Source of the DNA: Hemicentrotus pulcherrimus
Taxonomy: Eukaryota; Echinodermata; Echinoidea; Camarodonta; Strongylocentrotidae
Length of the DNA: 25,669 bases
NCBI GenBank assembly: GCA_003118195.1
Contig: BEXV01000072.1
Coordinates: forward strand, 418,520 to 444,188
Direction: 5' to 3'
The translations under genes were made by a program, and so were the position numbers. This document shows positions 1-12,700 of the stretch, in pieces (the first letter of the stretch is position 1; each line of letters opens with the position of its first letter). The notes under the pieces are model-generated. The model did no database searches. It was given only the letters and a program-made list of their open reading frames with translations, and was not told where the DNA came from.

Positions 1-36
<36 letters not shown>
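1..36. repeat. (TC)n microsatellite
   Basis: An uninterrupted TC dinucleotide run opens the window and continues off its left edge, so the true length is unknown. It lies in what is inferred to be an upstream ST7 intron. Confidence 0.95.
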
Positions 37-39
<3 letters not shown>

Positions 40-3000
40 ACACCACTTCACTCTTTTTTCCCTGTCTGTCTTGACTTTCTTTCCTTTGTATTTTATATTT
101 TGATCCCTGTATCAAGGATTTGCAAGCCCTCAAAAGCTTATGTCATAATTTATCTGTTGGAGCAAGATGAGTTTATGAAAGTTTTATGAAAATTTCAAAT
201 TGTCTCTCATTAGTGAGTGAACTTTAAGGCCCTTATATTTTACACAACAGATGGAGTGAACAAAACACTGCCAGGTGCAAAAAATGAAATTTGAAAAAAA
301 AAATAACTGCAATTTATATGCCACCATACTTTTAGGAAAGTTATGAAAAACTACAACATTATGGCCCTTTTGAGCCCGTATGAGATTCGAGATTTTCGTT
401 TTGGGGGTTTGGTTTCATAGGGACAATAATTTATCTGTTTGAGTCTTATTTATGTCATAACTCCCTGTTTATCCACCAGGCAAACTTGAATGTTATTCTG
501 TCGGGCTTCAAATGGAGTGGGAGGGGGCGTCTTTTTACGATTGATACTTTTTGTTGAATGAGTAGCACTTTCATGATAGGGAAGTTCATCCATCGTGAAA
601 AAGATGTATTTTAATGTTGTACTTTGAAAATAATGAACAAAATAGAGATGAAGTAATAAAAGAAAGAGTTATCTTTTGCCGTCAAATTCTTGAGCTTTTT
701 TGTTTTCAAATTATATTTTGTTTATTTAAAAAATAAAGCTGGTATGGCGATATCATAAGATGTATTACCGATATTAGAAGGCCAGACGATTGGCGACCTT
801 TGACCTCAACATAAACAAGTTGCCGTGTCTGCGAGGGAAACTCCATATGTTGAGAGATTAAATACTATTTCACGGCGAATTCCGACTATTCTTCGGTGAC
901 TTTGAGTACTTCTTGATGTCTCTAGATCTTTGAGAAGCCAGATTTGTTGCATTTTTGAGCAAGCATGAATGGTAAGGCAGCAAAAAATAAATACGAATTT
1001 GGTTACGATTTTCCTCTGTGAGTTGATTTCGGATGTCTGCCAGCGAATCGTCATGAAGTGTGTACGTAGTACATGTAGGATACAGTAATAACGTCTAGCC
1101 TGATCTGCCAGTGCCTGCGCCCGTCAGTGTGTGTGTGTGTGACTGTGACTGACATGACTGTAGCTGTATGTAGTCGGCCACGTTTGTCATGTTTGTTGTA
1201 GACTATTTGACTTATTTTCTTAATTTCCATCATGTCCATGGCCATGGCCATATAAAAATGAGAGGTTTTATAGTTTGTCTTTTAGTTTAGTACGATATTA
1301 TTTTGTTCCAAGACAAGACCATGAGGAATTGAAGACCAAGTTTTAACTTTTTATTCTGTTTGAAACTGAGTGAATGTGACTCGTCTCTTGAGTTAATAAT
1401 TTTAATCTGTCTTAAAATTAAACTTTAAAGCTTATCTGCCATAGTTGACAGGAGGGATTAGAGCGCACTGCAAGGTCACTGGACAGGTGTTTATCTCATC
1501 AACTCAGCTCTCAGTTAACATAAGAAAAAGAGGATGATGGGGGACCAATGCAATGGTCACCGATTAGGCACTGCTTGTTATATAGAGGGCGCAAGTAGCT
1601 ACGAGTAGTGCAGTGGGCCTTTAAAGACTTCAAAAGTATCAATAAATGTCACATTTTAATGACCTTCTGAGGCTAGAATAGATGCAAATGAATCATGATG
1701 CCGGAGGCTCCTAATCTAGATCTAGTAATGGTAGGAGTAGCCGGCGCTGGGGTACATTTAGTTCAGTATCCATTTTTTAAAGCACTTTAATTCTTAAAAA
1801 ATGAATTCTAGCCCAATTTTTTTCTAATTTTAATCATAATCATATATTGCATTTTCCACCTGAATTTGGAACACATCCGACATCGGGAAACCTCCGTTTA
1901 GGGCTTTGATGTCGACGACGTCGCTCAGTACCGTCTCAATGCTGTAGTCCTTCGCCTCAAACTGAAGCTAGCAGTCCAAAATTATGCAGACTTCTTGTAT
2001 GGTTTAGGTATTGCGCATACAAGAAGTCTGCATGAAAATGTGTGTTTTCGTGTTACCAAATTGATACTTCGTGATGATATCGATTAGTTTTGTGTTCAAA
2101 GGTGTACGCACAGAGCCATTGAATTTAGCGAAATCCCTGCACTTGAGACTTTTTACATTTATTGCTATTGTTGTGTAAAGTAAAGAATATATATCTCAAA
2201 TTGGCAACAGCCATTTTAGTGTACACTGCATGTATTTGTGTTTGCGACAAACCAAAATCATGAACTCTTATCAGAGGTCAGTGTTTTTTGTAATGTAAAT
2301 GGCATGTTTGCTCATTATCTTCAGGTGGAAGGTGAGCAAAGCGCAATCACTCCAGTAACAAATTTTCCCATTTTTTGTTAAATTCTTGACCAATTTAAAA
2401 TTGCTTTGTATGAGAAGAAAGACGTGTCCACTAGTGAACTCCAGAAGGTAGTTTGCAAGGTCAGTCAGGTGCGGAAATGGATGGTTACAAATGCATTTCA
2501 GTAAACATCAGTCTGTGGGAAATGAAATTTTTTTTTATTGCTTAAGTAACTTAATATTCTTTTATTTTTTTTAAAAACTACATATAAATGTACTTCCATG
2601 ATTATGATATGAATTGAAAGTAATTCTGAACAACACGTCCAAAATTCAATTTTAGTGTCCTGAACTGCCTCCTTTACCCCAACACATATTTAGATCAGAC
2701 TTCAATGAAACTAGATCTGTGGAGGGTATGGAGAAGAGTGGTTAGCAAATTTTATGTTAAACCTTTTAGTATATCTTGGCACCTACAAAAAGTTGGGTTG
2801 AGTAGAAGAAAAAAAAGTCAACAAAGAAGGCGGGTGGGGGGGGGGCTGAACATTGCAAATCAGTCCTGTAGAACATAAGTTTTATCCAGTTTTATCTAGA
2901 ATCAAGTTCATGATTACTTTTGAGACAGGCTCTGTGTGTAAAATGGGATCTAATATATGACATGTTCATTTGTAGCTTGTGCTTGCATAGTGGTTGTTCA

Positions 3001-3691
3001 CCTCTTGTTTAGCCTTTGACCTTATTTGGCCAAATCACAGCTTGTATGCTTTCAAGTACAGTACATGCTATGTACATGTAGTATGTAGTAAAGTCATGCA
3101 TCTGAGGTGATTATTAGATTTAGAATTTAAGAAAGTGTAATTATACCTGTACATTGTATGTGTAATGTAATAGGTTTTGCAACTTTGCATTTTTATGCCA
3201 AAGAAACATGAACGAAAAATTAAAAAAAGAAAGCATACCTACCAGTACATACATGTACATTGTGTACTTGATTGAACTGATGGGGGTTTTGTGAGCAGAC
3301 ACAACTCTATTTGCTTTACTGTACATGTGATTATAATACTGTCCCATCAACTTGAACTCCATTGCCTCTGTATTACAGTATTTACACAGAAGTAGGTACA
3401 AAATATCACTTCTTAACATGTGTACCATGTTATTCCTTTGTGTAAGAAATTAATTAGTATGTGGTTTAAAAAAAAACAACAATGTTTTTAAGTTTCAATC
3501 ACACTTTTATGATACATGTGTGTATATGCATTAGCTCAATTTTTAAATACATAGTTTATTTTTGTTGTGTGTGTAACATAATGGAAGCAGTTATCCCATC
3601 TTAGATTTCAATACTGTAGGGCCATTACAAAAGAATACCTTTGTTTGGAGAATATTAATACCATCCTTTTATCTTTTCTCTCATTCTGCAG
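37..3691 (+). other. Upstream ST7 intron, 3' part (or 5' flank)
   Basis: This AT-rich stretch precedes the first recognisable ST7 exon. The ST7 family normally starts with an exon coding for a Trp-rich first membrane segment; I looked for such an exon here on the + strand and did not find one, so it should lie to the left. The stretch ends in a pyrimidine-rich acceptor (ctctcattctgcag, AG at 3690-3691). It contains a short (GT)n run near 1125-1141, a perfect 18-bp hairpin at 1984-2033, a G-run near 2833-2845 and several TACATGTA-like palindromes (3075, 3250). The short open frames on the minus strand at 806-1251 and 3141-3428 have no recognisable domains and look random. Confidence 0.6.
1984..2033. 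repeat. Perfect 18-bp inverted repeat (hairpin)
   Basis: The arms 1984-2001 (ATGCAGACTTCTTGTATG) and 2016-2033 are exact reverse complements separated by a 14-base loop. A T-G wobble and a T-A pair extend the stem to about 20 pairs. Such a long perfect stem is unlikely by chance. It could be a young fold-back element or part of a small-RNA hairpin; the stem is shorter than a usual microRNA precursor. Confidence 0.9.
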
Positions 3692-3774
3692 TTGCAATGT
3701 TCCTGAATACGCTCACTCCAAAATTTTATGTGGCGCTGACAGGGACTTCATCTCTCATCTCTGGTTTGATTCTG
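3692..3774 (+). CDS. ST7: ST7 exon a (first in window)
   Basis: The acceptor is ctgcag at 3690-3691 and the donor is CTG|gtaaat. The exon starts with the last two bases of a split codon and ends in phase 0. It encodes .[20 protein letters not shown] followed by LISGLIL, nearly identical to the region after the first membrane segment of vertebrate ST7. The LISGLIL stretch begins the second hydrophobic segment, completed by the next exon ([10 protein letters not shown]). Confidence 0.95.
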
Positions 3775-6700
3775 GTAAATTTTCTAAATGAACGATTACA
3801 TTTTCTTTCATTAGATAATAAGTAAGTCCTTATTTCGTTAAATAGAAAAATTATGAATATTTTATTTGAAAATTCATTGGCATCACTAATGTGAATCGTA
3901 GAGTAATTTCCACTTCACTGAATGATGATCAAGATTCAAAAGCCGTAGCTCTTTGTGTGGGGCATCCGATTCAAAATATTGTGTTTGCATCATTTAATTA
4001 TCCCAATCTTTGACTACATTTTTGTTAGTCTTTAATATACTGTACCGGTAATCAATTTAGTATTGATATATCAATTGTTCAATTTTTGTTTAAAACCTCA
4101 ATAATATCATTGTGTCCACTTTACTTTTCAATTAACAGATCTTTGAATGGTGGTACTTCCGTAAATATGGAACATCATTCATCGAGCAGGTGTCGCTCAA
4201 CCACCTGTCTCCTTGGTTAGGAGGTGCAGAGAATGGAGGAGGGACTTCTACTGGGCAGCAGTCACCACCAGGTAAAAAAAGAAAAAGAAATATTAGTTTA
4301 GCAAATTATACAGATAAATGTAAGTGGTTGAGTCTTTACAGATATCAGAAATTACCCGGGTCTGAATTATCAGATTCCTTAAATCTAAGTCTGCTACCAT
4401 TCAAGTCTTCAGATTTATTATTGGTTAATTGGCTTACCGTATTTGCCGGCGATAACGCCGCACCCTCATATAGGCAGCACCCCCGATTTTGACCTTAAAA
4501 AAAAAAAAAAAAAAAAAATTGTCAAAGATGGGATTCGATCTCTTGCCCCCCAGATGGCGATGTGACTAAAGTCAACGCCTTAGACCCCTCGGCCATCAAG
4601 CACTGATACAGTATCTTGCAGTTTTCTGTGATTTATACATTGAAATGGATTGAAAATGGCGACTTCGCGTGCTGGATGCTTCGCGGCAGCTCCGACTGCT
4701 CTGACTGCTCTGTTAACCTGGCCCTTCTTTTCTTTTGCAATGCATTGGCACGAACTTAGATCAAGATCTATCGGCACATGTTGTTTATTTTCGTCTTCAT
4801 GTCAACAATGCAAGATAAAATTGTTGGTAGATGTGTGGGAATGTCCTGTACCATAGTGGTATAGTTATTGTACCATTCGTAGTCCATGTGCAAATTTGTG
4901 CTGGTTTTGACTTTGTTTGTTTTTGTTTTTTTTAATTCTTTCGCCGCATATGCTGCTCCTTGACTTTTTGATTTTTTTTCTCTCCCAAAAATACTGCAGC
5001 ATTTACGCCGGCAATACGGTAAAGGGGAAGTCAACCTGTTATGAAGTTGTTCGAATAGAAGCAAAGAAAATGAGAGAAAGAGTTACGTAAACCTTAGAGC
5101 AAATTCTGATTAAAGATGGATAAGTTATAAATTTTTGAAGTTAAGATATATCAAACACAAATTGACAACTCTGCAAACGTATCATGCAAGCTCCTCTCCT
5201 GTTTGCTCGGTACAGACAATGTCATAAACTTTTATTTTCTTCGTTATTGATGACGGAACAGTTTTATTTCGTACAATGGTTGTATATTTGCAATAATTGT
5301 ATCTAGGGTGAATGTACATGTATGACTGAAAGTAAAATGTGAAATTCTGTCAACAAAAGTAATGCGTACCAGTACACAAAAATACAATGTTTATCATTTT
5401 TGCACTATTGTACTTTATGTTTGGTTTGAATTTAAGTTTAGGCACTTAAAAAACAAAACTTTCATTGATTTTGCTGTTTCAAGTTGTGTTGTGATTATTA
5501 CTCCCTGTATGCATGGGTTTGCCATTGCTGCGAATATTGAGGTAGTTTTGTTGGATATCTTCATAAGGGAAGTGTTCCAAAAAGCTATGAGCATATGAAA
5601 CAAGGAAATATGGATATGGTACATTGTGTACAAATTGAATTTCATTGTACATGTAGCTATAGTTACCGCTAAATTATTTTTTAAATCAGTAATTTTTAGG
5701 AAGTGATCTGTGAATTGTGTTTAATATTTGATCAAGACTTATGACATGATTGACAAACCTGGCATTTATGCTTACAATGGAGCATGTCTGTACAGTAGTT
5801 CACATTTGTAGATAATTATGCAAATATCTTATTGAGGTTAGGAAATCCATGATTTCCTTGTCTATATTATTGATTTTGGATATACATCAATATCAATGTA
5901 ATGTGAGAAATGATGACACGTTTTCTTCTTTTAGTTCAAAGTAAAAGTTGAAGGTACATGTACCTGAAAATAAATATGATGTTATGTGATTCAAGTTACT
6001 GTTTTTTTAATATCAAACTTGATAAACGAATGAAATTAATAGTACCGATATTTCAAATAACAATCAGGAAGCTTATTTTAGAAGACAGAGAAAGGAAACT
6101 GTTATTTAAAAGTCTTAATGGGGACAAGATTACTGTTATTTTTAATTCACTGTGTAATTTCAAAACTGTAGTTCAGGTTATGTTAATCTTTTTTTTAAAA
6201 GGTACATAATTGATACGTTGCATTTTAAAATACTTTAAAAGCACTTAATGATTAGCAGGCACAGACTGTAGAGCGTGGCTCATTACTGCATTTATGACTA
6301 AGTAATACCACAGACTGAAGAGTGCACACTTAGAAATGATTCTCTATCTCTATGATTTTTCATTGAACAGAGTGTAAAACGTGGCGGAATCCACTGAACC
6401 TTATACGAGGAGCAGAGTATAATCGATACAACTGGGTGACAGGGAAAGATCCATTGACGTACTATGACATGAACCAATCTGCCCAAGATCACCAAACATT
6501 ATTCACCTGTGATTCAGATCCTACCAGACACCAGGATGAAGGTGAGATAATACTCATGATGATATATCATTTTGAAGAAAAAGATAACTACCAACTTTGT
6601 TCATACTTAATTAACAACAATTCAACAATTCTTTTAAACCAAATATTTTTAGTGATTGGAGAAAGACTTCAGATTGGTAGGATTACAGAGATTACATTTC

Positions 6701-9700
6701 AACCCATTACTAAGTATGTTATGACAGTCCTCTTTTTTATGCATATTGTACATGTATGTCTAAAGAAGTTATACATGTACATTCTTCCAAATTAAAATAG
6801 CAGTCAAATTATTAAGTAGCAAACTGCATTTAAACAATTGAATATAGGTGGAGGGGGGGGGGTGGGAATCTTCAGAATAGACATTTCGTAATTTTTCAAA
6901 TTGAATTAATAAAATGTTTGTTGATTTTGGATTTTTGATAGCAGGAAATACATAGTGCATGGTGTATCTGTTATGATTCAATTTTAGTTATGATGAAAGC
7001 ATGGCGAGAGAGAAATCCTCAGAATCGTATCAAAGCAGCACACGAAGCCTTAGAGAAATCTGGAGAGTAAGTATGGTATTCCTCACAATCAGAGTCAAAT
7101 GAAGATTTAATAACATAACTGCTGTAACCCATTTAAAGACTTACAGTTAATGTTTCATGGTAGGAGATAATTTCCCAAGGTATCACAAAAGGTACAGTAG
7201 TAAAATATAGCTCATGTTATCACAAAGAATTAAATCAATATTTCTTCCACTTTTAAAGCTTTCAAAGTATATTTTAGAATGTTTGGCATAATCTGCATTT
7301 TGTTAATGTCTAGTTGAATACTTGCCGGGTTGAGTTCTTGTTAGTTTTGTATTTTGTTATTTAAACCAAAATAAATGAATTTCTACTTTTAAAAAGCCGG
7401 AAAATCTGATGTGTAATTATTTGTCATTTCTTCTTTTAGATGCATCTAATTAATTGATATAGCAAAGTAAAATGAACTGATTGTTGTCAATGATGTATGT
7501 AGAAAAGAGTGGGAAGTAGTACTTATTTTGAAGTACTCATTGTTTAGATTTTAAAGGATGTGATTTCTTGAGATCTAGATTGTTTTCTTTCATGTGAGAA
7601 ATACTGATGCCCTGTGAATAGAACAGGAAACTGAAATGTCTGGTGCAAGTAGTCGCTCCTATAATTTTTCATCTTGATAAAATGGTAAAACATTTACATT
7701 TGTGGCAGATATTTTGAATATTTTGATGGTACTTGAAGATACCTATTGTCCATCATTAAACACAAATGTCTATATTCCATTGTTCAGTTGTGCAACAGCA
7801 TTGGTTTTATTAGCCGAAGAAGAAGCAACAACCATCGTTGATGCTGAGAAAAAGTTTCGGCAAGCTCTCAAAATTGCTGAGGCCAACTTCAAGAGAAGTC
7901 AGGCTTTGCAGCACCACAGTCCCCCTCATGAGAAAATACACAGTAAGTCATATAAGGATGATATCATGGTGTGTTTATGTCAGGGTGACGGGCAAAAGGG
8001 TACTTGGATATATGGATGTATGGCAAGCAGATTTTTGTTTCTACAAATGTGCACTTTTAAAGTTATGACCTTTCTTTGACTACAGCTACAAACTATGTTT
8101 CAGTCCATAGTTTTGTCTTGAATACAAACTGTGACGGGTTAATTTCTATATTCTTACATTACAAAACTAAGAGAAAAAAATAACTATGAGATAACAATTT
8201 TTGTGTCAAATTGTAGAAAGTTATTACATGCTACTAATACATTATTGAAATGTTGGAATAACCAAACTTCATTTTCATATTGATGAAATATATTGTTGTT
8301 AATCACGTCTTGTACTGTGAGTGAGGTATTCTAAATTGATCGAAACTGAAACACACTTAAAAGGTGATTGATAAGCTTGCTTTCCTGCAGTAATTATGGG
8401 TTCATAATTACCTTCTTTCAAGCTTTAACTGTCACCAATACTGCAAATTTTGTCTAGTCTAAAATCATCTTTAGGTATTTGATGATATTTTATTTCATAT
8501 GCTAATTTTCAAGAACAAAATGCGTTAGAAGTTTGAGGGAAAGTTGAAGATTGTCTTTAGTATTTTCCCGTTGTCTCCCTGCCCTTGTGATAATGTCATG
8601 AAGCAAGTGGGACATGTTAAAACATGATTGTTATGCTAGTGTTTTCTTTGTTTTTCTTTGTGGAAACAGGAAGAGATCTGAATGTACTGGTGTATATCAA
8701 GCGGCGAATTGCCATGTGCATGAGGAAACTAGGCAGAACAAAAGAAGCGGTGAAAATGATGCGTGATGTAAGTCAGGAGCATTATGCATAAAAGCCATCA
8801 AGCTCCAAGTATTAAATGACACTTAAATGTAGCTTGGAAATCTGATTTTTCAAAACAATAAACAATACTTCAATAATTGTTTGATTATGAAGGATTCAAT
8901 TACTGTATATTTAGCAAAATACCGCATGAAGTTGGCGTTGAGTTGAAATACGAGCAATTCCAGAATCGCCCTTTAAAGATGTTCATTACCGGTACATGAA
9001 GTATACAACATGTAGGTGATATAAATCATTTTAACAAGGAAGTATGCATTTATGAGCAAGACAAACAAAAAACTATAGGTTTCAGGTTTTGCCTCTTCAT
9101 TGAATCTGAAGCATAGAAAGTACTGTTTACTACTGCCTAACCAAGGAATGCTCCATTATTTATCATAAATATAAATCGTTGATTTTGCAAGGTCTGGCAT
9201 ATTGCTATAGATGTACATAAGAACTAAGATTGATATTTCATGGTAATGCATCAAGGCCTTATTGTGGTAGGTGAATTATTAATAAAAAACCACTACTGGA
9301 GACTCTAGAGAAGAGGAAATACATGTGAAAAATGTTAAGCAGTAATTGACAGTTACAATTGCTGGTATTATAGAATATGTCAGGCTGCTCAGGCATCATA
9401 TGTAAAGCTATAATGGTATGCTGATGTCATATGAGAGCTTGTGTCACTTAGGTACAAATACAATATCGTTGACATAGTAATGTGAGATTGCAACAAGGAA
9501 AAAATAGTCATAAATTAGTTGGTAATGTTCCATATAGAGTACATACAGTAGTAAATGGAGAATACAAAATCTGAGCTGACATAATTTATTTATTCAATGA
9601 ACAATTCAACTTCTTTTACAACCATATTTAGATATTTTACAGTATTTTTTTTATCTGTGCAACCAATAGATTTGAAATACTGTAAAGCCAGAAACTTTCA

Positions 9701-12700
9701 CCTACATGAAAGCTCGCAAATGCCATCAGTGGTTCAAGTTCAGAAAGTTTCATACTGTTAGGGAATTGATCGCAACTGACAAATCACTGAATTTTTGCAA
9801 TTCACAAAAGTTTCTTGCAGAGAAAAATCCTAGTCGTTTTCAATTTATAGTACATGTTACCCAGCATTTTTCATTTGTTCTTTCTGTCCTATGTGCTCCT
9901 TGCAGCTGATCAAAGAGTTTCCAGTAGTGAGCATGTTTCAGATCCATGAGAATCTTATTGAGGCTCTTCTGGAGATGCAGCTCTATGCAGATGTCCAGGC
10001 TCTACTTGCCAAGTATGACGATATCAGTCTACCCAAGTCTGCCACCATCTGTTACACGGCGGCACTCCTGAAAGCCAGGACAGTGTGTGACAAGTGAGTA
10101 GCTCCTCAAAACCCCTTTCAGACATGATGTGGTCAACCACCTGTAATACAGCACCAGAAAACCTCATGTTTAAACGAAAGTGTGAATGCACATTTTTAGA
10201 AGAGGATAAGTCATAGCTGTGGGCGATGGCCACTACTCTAACTCCCTGATATTTGGAATAGTAAGATATGAAAAATGCAAAGAGCACCGTTTTTATCTCT
10301 TTTGACTTTGCTTCAGAGGATTTAAACAAAAAAAGTGGTTTACCACCTCAACTGTGAATGAGCCTTTAGAACTCGATACGCATCTCAGATTACTACCGGT
10401 CCCTTTTTTGACAGAAATTGCATTTTTATTGGAATGATACGTTTGAATCGACAAGAACAATTGGTGAACGAACGCACTTTCTCTGTTTCTGAATCACTGA
10501 TGAGGATCATGTATTTCATGATTAAAAAAGGGGAGACAAGAAGATCAGTGTGACAAGAACCAGTTAAGAATTAAACCATAATAGTGATTGTTACTTTGTC
10601 CATTCCCTAGAATCCCTACCTTTAAGGAGTGTTATGTCTGTATTATTTACATATCTCCGACTCTACTAATAGGAATATGTTGTTTAACTAGAGGACTTTG
10701 AATATCTTGCTTTGGTAGGAATTAATTAAGATTGCTTATTAAAAAAAAGATATGTTTGATATAAGACTTTAGCTTTAGATGTAGAATGCCATCTGCATCA
10801 GCAGCTCAGTACTAAATATTATGCTAAGGGTAACTGTTAGGCCCTGGGATCAAAGCTAGAATGGGTTTACTAGTGTGATGGGGTATTCCGCTGTTGTTCC
10901 AAACATTGTAGATAATGGTTCCTGAAAATTTGATGAGCCTAGTATAGACAGCAGAGCACAAACTGACGCATTATTCTCTGTTTTGTTTTGCTTTGTTATC
11001 TTCTGTATGTATAGAAACTCCAACATCCATAGCAGCTCCCAAATTTCTCTTTCATCGTTCAGGTTTTCGCCTGAGATGGCGTCTAAGCGGGGGCTCTCAA
11101 CCGCTGAAATGAATGCAGTGGAGGCCATTCATCGAGCTGTTGAGTTCAATCCTCATGTACCAAAGGTTAGTAGAATGATGTAGTGAATTCTATTTACATA
11201 AGTTTGACATTTTGTAACCATTATCCAAACTATATCCAAACTATTTTGCAACATTATAGAAAAAGAAATATGTTTTTGTTTGGAGTTACAAAGAAAGTAA
11301 GATTAATTCCATTGATCAGGGATGTCAGTTTTCAAGTAAGCACCTGCATAAGGCCCTGTGAAGGTATTTGAGGCCATATGCCCTTGTTTACTTGAGGAAT
11401 TTACGTTTTCGATATCCAGTGCCACACCAGAGATGTAACTATGAATGAGCTAGTGAATGAGGGTCACATTGTCTTATTTGAATTACTTGTATTTAACTTG
11501 CACCCCTGGCATCAGATGTAAATGGGACCAAAGAAAAAAATGCAGGAAGAATATTTTTGAACTATATGATTTTATTAACCCCTTATCTTCCCCCATTACT
11601 AGTTTACATACCAGTTTGGTTGTGCGCGCCTTGTGGCTACCCGCCTACAGAGCTCTTGATTTTCAGTATTTCTGATATTTCTTTGATTGTGAATTGTATT
11701 CTATCTATGAATGTCTGTCTTCAAGCACCTGTTTTTATATCCCATTTGTTTAATTTCGCGTTTTTAAGACAGACATTCATTCATTCTTTCATTTTTTGCA
11801 TTTTCTTTCTGATGTTAAAGTACACGATTCTTTGTCATGATGTAATGTGTTCCCTAATATTTTGAAGCGCCTTGAGCATTAAATTAAAATGGATAATGGC
11901 GCTATATAAATCTCATGTATTATTATTATTATTATTATTATTATCTTGCAGTACTTATTGGAAATGAAAAGCCTGATCTTGCCACCAGAGCACATCTTGA
12001 AGCGAGGGGACAGTGAGGCTATCGCCTATAGCTTCTTACACATCGCACACTGGAAGAGGGTGGAAGGGGCACTCCAACTTCTTCACTGTACGTGGGAGGG
12101 AACGTTTCGAATGATCCCCTACCCGCTGGAGAAGGGACACCTTTTCTACCCCTACCCCAGCTGTACGGAGACGGTGGATAGGGAGTTATTGCCTTGTAAG
12201 TTTACTCCATTTCAAAGGCCCATAATTTCCTTAATTCTTTAGAATCTTGTTAAAAACTATGTCTGCATTTTAGCCCCAGAGGGTTAAGTATTTACATTAT
12301 ATTGTTTTTCCCTTGATATTTGCCCTCATAAGAGTGTGTTCTGGTAATATAATGAATATATTTATTTCCTAAAAATCAAAGTGAAAGCTTTTTGCAGGAA
12401 ATGGACTGTATACATAAGATCTGAAGTCATGAAAATGAATTAAAGCAGTCAGATATTTTCAAAATAACATATTCCATGTATTATTCCAGGAAATATGGTT
12501 GTCATTAAATCTTGAATGTATGAGTCATGCCATTTCTAATGCATGAAATGTTATTTAATTCCCCCAAAGTAATAAACAACATGTAATTGAAGATGCAGAT
12601 TAATGTCTTATATCATTGATGCTAGTACTTTGTCCTATCATTCAACCCATTTATTGTAGTCGATCCGTTTAAACACTCTACTGGAGATGTGGAGGTGGAG

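Larger units (their letters stand above)
4437..5019. mobile_element. TA-flanked MITE-like element with terminal inverted repeats
   Basis: The left end CCGTATTTGCCGGCG (4437 on) is mirrored by the right end CGCCGGCAATACGG (to 5019), differing by one extra T. A weaker match continues about 12 bases inward. A TA dinucleotide flanks both sides (4435-4436 and 5020-5021), as expected for a Tc1/mariner-type target duplication. The 583-bp interior has no transposase; it contains a poly-A run and a degenerate tRNA-like block on the minus strand. A short open frame at 4650-4856 shows no known domain. It appears to be a non-autonomous DNA element, possibly carrying a nested tRNA-derived insertion. Confidence 0.7.
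4272..6370 (+). other. ST7 intron (2.1 kb) carrying a MITE
   Basis: GT-AG intron. It holds the inverted-repeat element at 4437-5019 with its tRNA-like segment. The remainder (5020-6370) is AT-rich with several TACATGTA palindromes (around 5647, 5956) and no convincing exon. Open frames at 5362-5645 on both strands and at 5958-6209 look random. Confidence 0.85.

Noticed and set aside
1984..2033. MicroRNA precursor
   Set aside because: The stem is only about 18-20 pairs and perfectly matched, shorter than usual precursors, with no expression evidence; left as a hairpin.
37..3691. Missing first coding exon of ST7
   Set aside because: No sequence coding for the Trp-rich first membrane segment with a fitting donor was found on the + strand, so it is placed outside the window.
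4521..4604. Functional tRNA gene on the minus strand
   Set aside because: The A box is excellent, but the acceptor arms do not pair and the T-stem is broken; kept only as a pseudogene or SINE head.
4650..4856. Short Ala/Cys-rich open frame starting in a GC-rich patch
   Set aside because: It lies inside the MITE-like element, has no domain, no splice partners and no homology I recognise.
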